A DNA stretch of 9,473 nt, taken from positions 1 to 9,473 of the forward strand of contig CATPAO010000296.1 in the NCBI GenBank assembly GCA_955652025.1, given 5' to 3'. Origin of the DNA: Casimicrobiaceae bacterium. Its GTDB lineage: Bacteria; Pseudomonadota; Gammaproteobacteria; Burkholderiales; Casimicrobiaceae. Position numbers and translations under genes: made by a program. Shown here piece after piece: positions 6,899 through 9,473 of this stretch; position 1 is the stretch's first letter, and each line of letters starts with the position of its first letter. The notes beneath the pieces are model-generated. The model made no database searches and was not told where the DNA came from. It saw nothing but the letters and a program-made list of their open reading frames with translations.

Positions 6899-7825
6899 TT
6901 GAACATCATTCTCGTCACGGGAGCGAGTGCGCGCGCGCGAACGATCACGCTCGAAATGCGGCATTGGTTCTACGGCAGCTTCGCGGTGCTTTCGCTTTTC
7001 GTGCTGTTCACGCTGGTGTTCAATTTCATCACGCTCAAGTGGGCGGCGGCGGTCCAGCATCCGTGGCTGCAGGCGATCGTGCTCGCCGACCAGCGCGAGG
7101 AGGCGCAGCGGACGCAGGAGCGCGTTCTGGGACACCTGAACGCGATGGCGGTGCGGCTGGGCGAGCTGCAGGCACGGATGATGCGCCTCGACGGCCTCGG
7201 CGAACGTCTCGCCAAAGTCGCCGGATTAAAGCCGCAGGAACTGCCGTCGCTGCAGCCGGGTACGGTTCCGGGCACCGGCGGCGCGGAGTCGTCGCAGCCG
7301 TCGCATACGCTCTCGGTCGCCGAATTCACAGCGTTGATGGAGCGCCTCTCGCGTCAGGTGGAGGAACGCTCCGACCAGCTCGGCGTGCTCGAGGCGCTGC
7401 TCATGCAGGACACCACGAATCGAAAATTCATGCCGTCGCTCCAGCCGATCGTCGATGGTTGGTACTCGTCGAATTTCGGTTATCGGATCGACCCTTTCAC
7501 CGGCCAGAACTCGTTTCACGAAGGCATCGACTTTCCGGCCGAGGTGGGCACCCCGGTCGTGGCCGCGGCGAGCGGCAAGGTAGTCTACGCCGACGTGCAT
7601 CCTCAATATGGTAAGATGGTCGAGATAGACCACGGCAACGGCCTCATATCCCGATACGCGCACGCGGCGGAACTCTGGGTCAGGGTCGGCGACCTCGTTG
7701 TGCGGGGTCAGCGGGTGGCCTCGGTGGGATCGACAGGGCGCTCCACCGGTCCGCATCTGCATTTCGAGGTGCGACTCAATGGCGTGCCGCAGAACCCGGC
7801 GCGCTTTCTCCAGCATACCGGTTGA
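6899..7825 (+). CDS. Membrane-anchored M23 family (LytM-type) metallopeptidase
   Basis: The family are zinc endopeptidases that cut peptidoglycan cross-bridges, or degenerate relatives that activate amidases. The 308-residue product has a short cytoplasmic N-terminus rich in Arg (R12, R14, R21) and a single helix at about residues 24-46. Coiled-coil-like segments follow at about 61-108 and 139-172, separated by a Pro/Gly-rich stretch. The M23 domain is at about 195-303. Its zinc and catalytic residues are all present: H207 and D211 in FHEGIDFP, H255 in SRYAHAAEL, and H286 and H288 in GPHLHFEV. An active periplasmic hydrolase is therefore likely, unlike degenerate EnvC or NlpD-type proteins. 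The TTG start follows from GGAGG eight bases upstream. The gene ends 30 nt before a strong terminator, so it may form its own transcription unit. The layout resembles NlpD/MepM-type proteins, but a specific name is not justified. Confidence 0.95.
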   Translation: MNIILVTGASARARTITLEMRHWFYGSFAVLSLFVLFTLVFNFITLKWAAAVQHPWLQAIVLADQREEAQRTQERVLGHLNAMAVRLGELQARMMRLDGLGERLAKVAGLKPQELPSLQPGTVPGTGGAESSQPSHTLSVAEFTALMERLSRQVEERSDQLGVLEALLMQDTTNRKFMPSLQPIVDGWYSSNFGYRIDPFTGQNSFHEGIDFPAEVGTPVVAAASGKVVYADVHPQYGKMVEIDHGNGLISRYAHAAELWVRVGDLVVRGQRVASVGSTGRSTGPHLHFEVRLNGVPQNPARFLQHTG

Positions 7826-7855
7826 TCTCGGGCGACGCCGGCCGTCGGTTGCAGC

Positions 7856-7888
7856 AGGGGTGAGGCGGTCCTCACCCCTTGTTTTTTT
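7856..7888 (+). terminator. Intrinsic terminator after the M23 gene
   Basis: The perfect 10-nt arms AGGGGTGAGG and CCTCACCCCT enclose a 4-nt loop CGGT and are followed by TTG and seven T residues (7882-7888). This is a textbook rho-independent terminator on the plus strand. It separates the M23 gene from secA. Confidence 0.93.
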
Positions 7889-7910
7889 GCCGATTGGGAA
7901 CAAGGTAGCT

Positions 7911-7949
7911 GCGACGCCCCTCTGATTGCGCGACGCCCCTCTGATTGCG
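7911..7949 (+). repeat. Perfect 19-bp tandem duplication abutting the secA start codon
   Basis: The unit CGACGCCCCTCTGATTGCG occurs twice with no mismatch, at 7912-7930 and 7931-7949, and one extra G at 7911 continues the period. The second copy ends at the base before the secA ATG. The unit has no Shine-Dalgarno sequence. Because 19 is not a multiple of three, it does not behave like coding sequence in frame with secA. Only the first 22 bases after the terminator lie outside the repeat. Confidence 0.95.
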
Positions 7950-9473
7950 ATGATCTCGAACATCCTCACCCGCATTTTCGGCAGTCGCAACGAGCGGCTG
8001 ATCAAGCAATATTCGCAGGCGGTCCACGAGATCAACGCGCTGGAGCCCGCGATGGAGTCGCTCGGGGACGACGCGCTTCGCGCCAAGACGACCGAGCTCA
8101 AGGAGCGCGTCCGCAACGGCGCCACGCTCGACGACGTCCTGCCCGAGGCATTCGCCGTCGTGCGCGAGGCCGGCAAGCGCACGCTCAACATGCGGCACTT
8201 CGATGTCCAGTTGATCGGCGGCATCGCACTGCACAACGGCAAGATCGCGGAAATGCGCACCGGCGAGGGCAAGACGCTGGTGGCGACGCTGCCCGCCTAC
8301 CTGAACGCGCTCGGAGGCGACGGCGTGCACGTCGTCACCGTCAACGATTATCTCGCCCAACGCGACGCCGATTGGATGGGGCGGATCTATCGCTTCCTCG
8401 GCCTGATGGTCGGCGTCAACTTGTCCCAACTGCCGCACGCGGACAAGCAGGCGGCGTACGCCGCCGACATCACGTATGGCACGAACAACGAGTTCGGCTT
8501 CGATTACCTGCGCGACAACATGGTGTTCGCGCCGAGCGAGCGTGTCCAGCGCGGACTCAAGTACGCGATCGTCGACGAAGTCGACTCGATCCTGATCGAC
8601 GAGGCACGCACGCCGCTGATCATCTCCGGCCAGTCGGACGACAACGTCGAGCTGTATTACCGGCTGAACGAGCTCGCGCCGCGTCTCACGCGTCAGGCGG
8701 ACGAGAAGGGCACCGGCGACTACTGGGTCGACGAAAAGGCGCATCAAGTGCTGCTGTCCGAGGATGGTCACGAGCACGCCGAGACGATGCTGTCGGACGC
8801 GGGGCTGATTCCGCCCGGCACGAGCCTCTACGACGCGCACAACATCGGCCTGATGCATCACCTGTATGCGGCGCTCCGCGCGCACTCGTTGTTCCACCGC
8901 GATCAGCAATACGTCGTGCAGAACGGCGAAGTCGTCATCGTCGACGAATTCACCGGCCGATTGATGTCCGGTCGCCGCTGGTCCGACGGCCTGCACCAGG
9001 CGGTCGAGGCGAAGGAAGGCGTGCCGATCCAGCGCGAGAACCAGACGCTCGCGTCGATCACGTTCCAGAACTACTTCCGCATGTACGGCAAGTTGGCCGG
9101 CATGACCGGCACGGCGGACACCGAGGCGTTCGAGTTCCAGCAGATCTACCACCTCGAGACGATGGTGATTCCCACGCATCAGCCGATGGTGCGTCAGGAC
9201 GAGAACGATCTCATCTTCCGCACGTTCGACGAAAAGGTCGGCGCGATCGTGACCGACATCAAGGACTGCCATGCGCGGGGGCAGCCGGTGCTGGTCGGCA
9301 CGACATCGATCGAGAATTCGGAGCTTCTGTCGTCGCACCTGGACAAGGAGAAACTGCCGCACAACGTGCTGAACGCGAAGCAACACGCGCGCGAAGCCGA
9401 AATCGTCGCGCAGGCGGGCCGCCCGGGCGTCATCACGATCGCGACGAACATGGCGGGCCGCGGGACCGACATC
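7950..9473 (+). CDS. secA: Preprotein translocase ATPase SecA, 3'-truncated
   Basis: SecA is the ATPase motor that pushes unfolded preproteins through SecYEG. The window contains 508 residues of a usual 850-930, and the frame is still open at the last base. The start [20 protein letters not shown] aligns with the E. coli N-terminus. Walker A MRTGEGKT is at residues 102-109, as in E. coli. [14 protein letters not shown] and [16 protein letters not shown] follow. Walker B is [13 protein letters not shown] from D209. The preprotein cross-linking domain begins about 220, around [52 protein letters not shown] and NMAGRGTDI mark its end and NBD2; short pieces are quoted. The C-terminal scaffold, wing and any zinc tail lie outside. 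The start has no Shine-Dalgarno and is preceded by the 19-bp duplication. No secM-like gene lies upstream; the terminator 61 nt upstream makes secA the first gene of its own unit. Confidence 0.98.
   Translation, partial: MISNILTRIFGSRNERLIKQYSQAVHEINALEPAMESLGDDALRAKTTELKERVRNGATLDDVLPEAFAVVREAGKRTLNMRHFDVQLIGGIALHNGKIAEMRTGEGKTLVATLPAYLNALGGDGVHVVTVNDYLAQRDADWMGRIYRFLGLMVGVNLSQLPHADKQAAYAADITYGTNNEFGFDYLRDNMVFAPSERVQRGLKYAIVDEVDSILIDEARTPLIISGQSDDNVELYYRLNELAPRLTRQADEKGTGDYWVDEKAHQVLLSEDGHEHAETMLSDAGLIPPGTSLYDAHNIGLMHHLYAALRAHSLFHRDQQYVVQNGEVVIVDEFTGRLMSGRRWSDGLHQAVEAKEGVPIQRENQTLASITFQNYFRMYGKLAGMTGTADTEAFEFQQIYHLETMVIPTHQPMVRQDENDLIFRTFDEKVGAIVTDIKDCHARGQPVLVGTTSIENSELLSSHLDKEKLPHNVLNAKQHAREAEIVAQAGRPGVITIATNMAGRGTDI

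Noticed and set aside
7698..7925. Short plus-strand frame before secA that could be a SecM-like arrest peptide
   Set aside because: It overlaps the end of the M23 gene out of frame, crosses the terminator, and lacks a signal peptide or an arrest motif like that of SecM.
7872..9386. Minus-strand open frame of about 500 codons opposite secA
   Set aside because: The plus strand encodes an unmistakable SecA through the same region; the reverse frame has no family motif.
1..9473. CRISPR array, tRNA/rRNA, intact insertion sequence, phage or defence system
   Set aside because: No regularly spaced repeats, no structural RNA and no transposase or defence domain were seen on either strand.

Overview
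This window is the distal end of a division and cell-wall (dcw) cluster from a high-GC Gram-negative bacterium, continuing into the lpxC-to-secA segment that usually follows it. The order is murB (5'-truncated), ddl, ftsQ, ftsA, ftsZ, lpxC, a small two-helix membrane protein, a DUF721/DciA-like gene on the minus strand, an M23 peptidase and secA (3'-truncated). LpxC shows a lipid A-containing outer membrane. The gene order, the FtsZ tail ending IPAFLRKQAD, and the DUF721 plus M23 genes between lpxC and secA in place of secM point to Proteobacteria. A betaproteobacterium outside the Burkholderiaceae is my best guess, made from remembered family sequences and not from a search.

Layout. Positions 1-2427 hold murB, ddl and ftsQ, packed with 4-nt and 11-nt overlaps, so they are almost certainly cotranscribed and translationally coupled. 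ftsA follows after 18 nt. A 154-nt gap with three consecutive small hairpins separates ftsA from ftsZ, and ftsZ has the best ribosome-binding site of the division genes. A 183-nt gap with a bulged hairpin and an extended -10 candidate separates ftsZ from lpxC. The short membrane ORF (6185-6385) and the M23 gene (6899-7825) both start at TTG behind good Shine-Dalgarno sequences. Between them the DciA-like gene runs the opposite way, with a perfect stem-loop at its 3' end. A strong intrinsic terminator (7856-7888) ends the M23 unit. secA begins 61 nt later, directly after a perfect 19-bp tandem duplication.

Function. MurB and Ddl supply peptidoglycan precursors. FtsQ, FtsA and FtsZ build the division ring and its membrane tether and scaffold. 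LpxC commits carbon to lipid A, the M23 protein is a likely peptidoglycan hydrolase or its regulator, SecA drives protein export, and the DciA-like protein would load replicative helicase. The block thus combines envelope growth, division, export and replication genes.

Novelty. All the genes but one belong to recognised families and their key residues are intact. I see no CRISPR array, tRNA, rRNA, intact insertion sequence, phage gene or toxin-antitoxin pair. The points worth checking are in the non-coding DNA: the 19-bp duplication at the secA start, the hairpin cluster before ftsZ, the lpxC upstream region, and the unassigned two-helix membrane protein.
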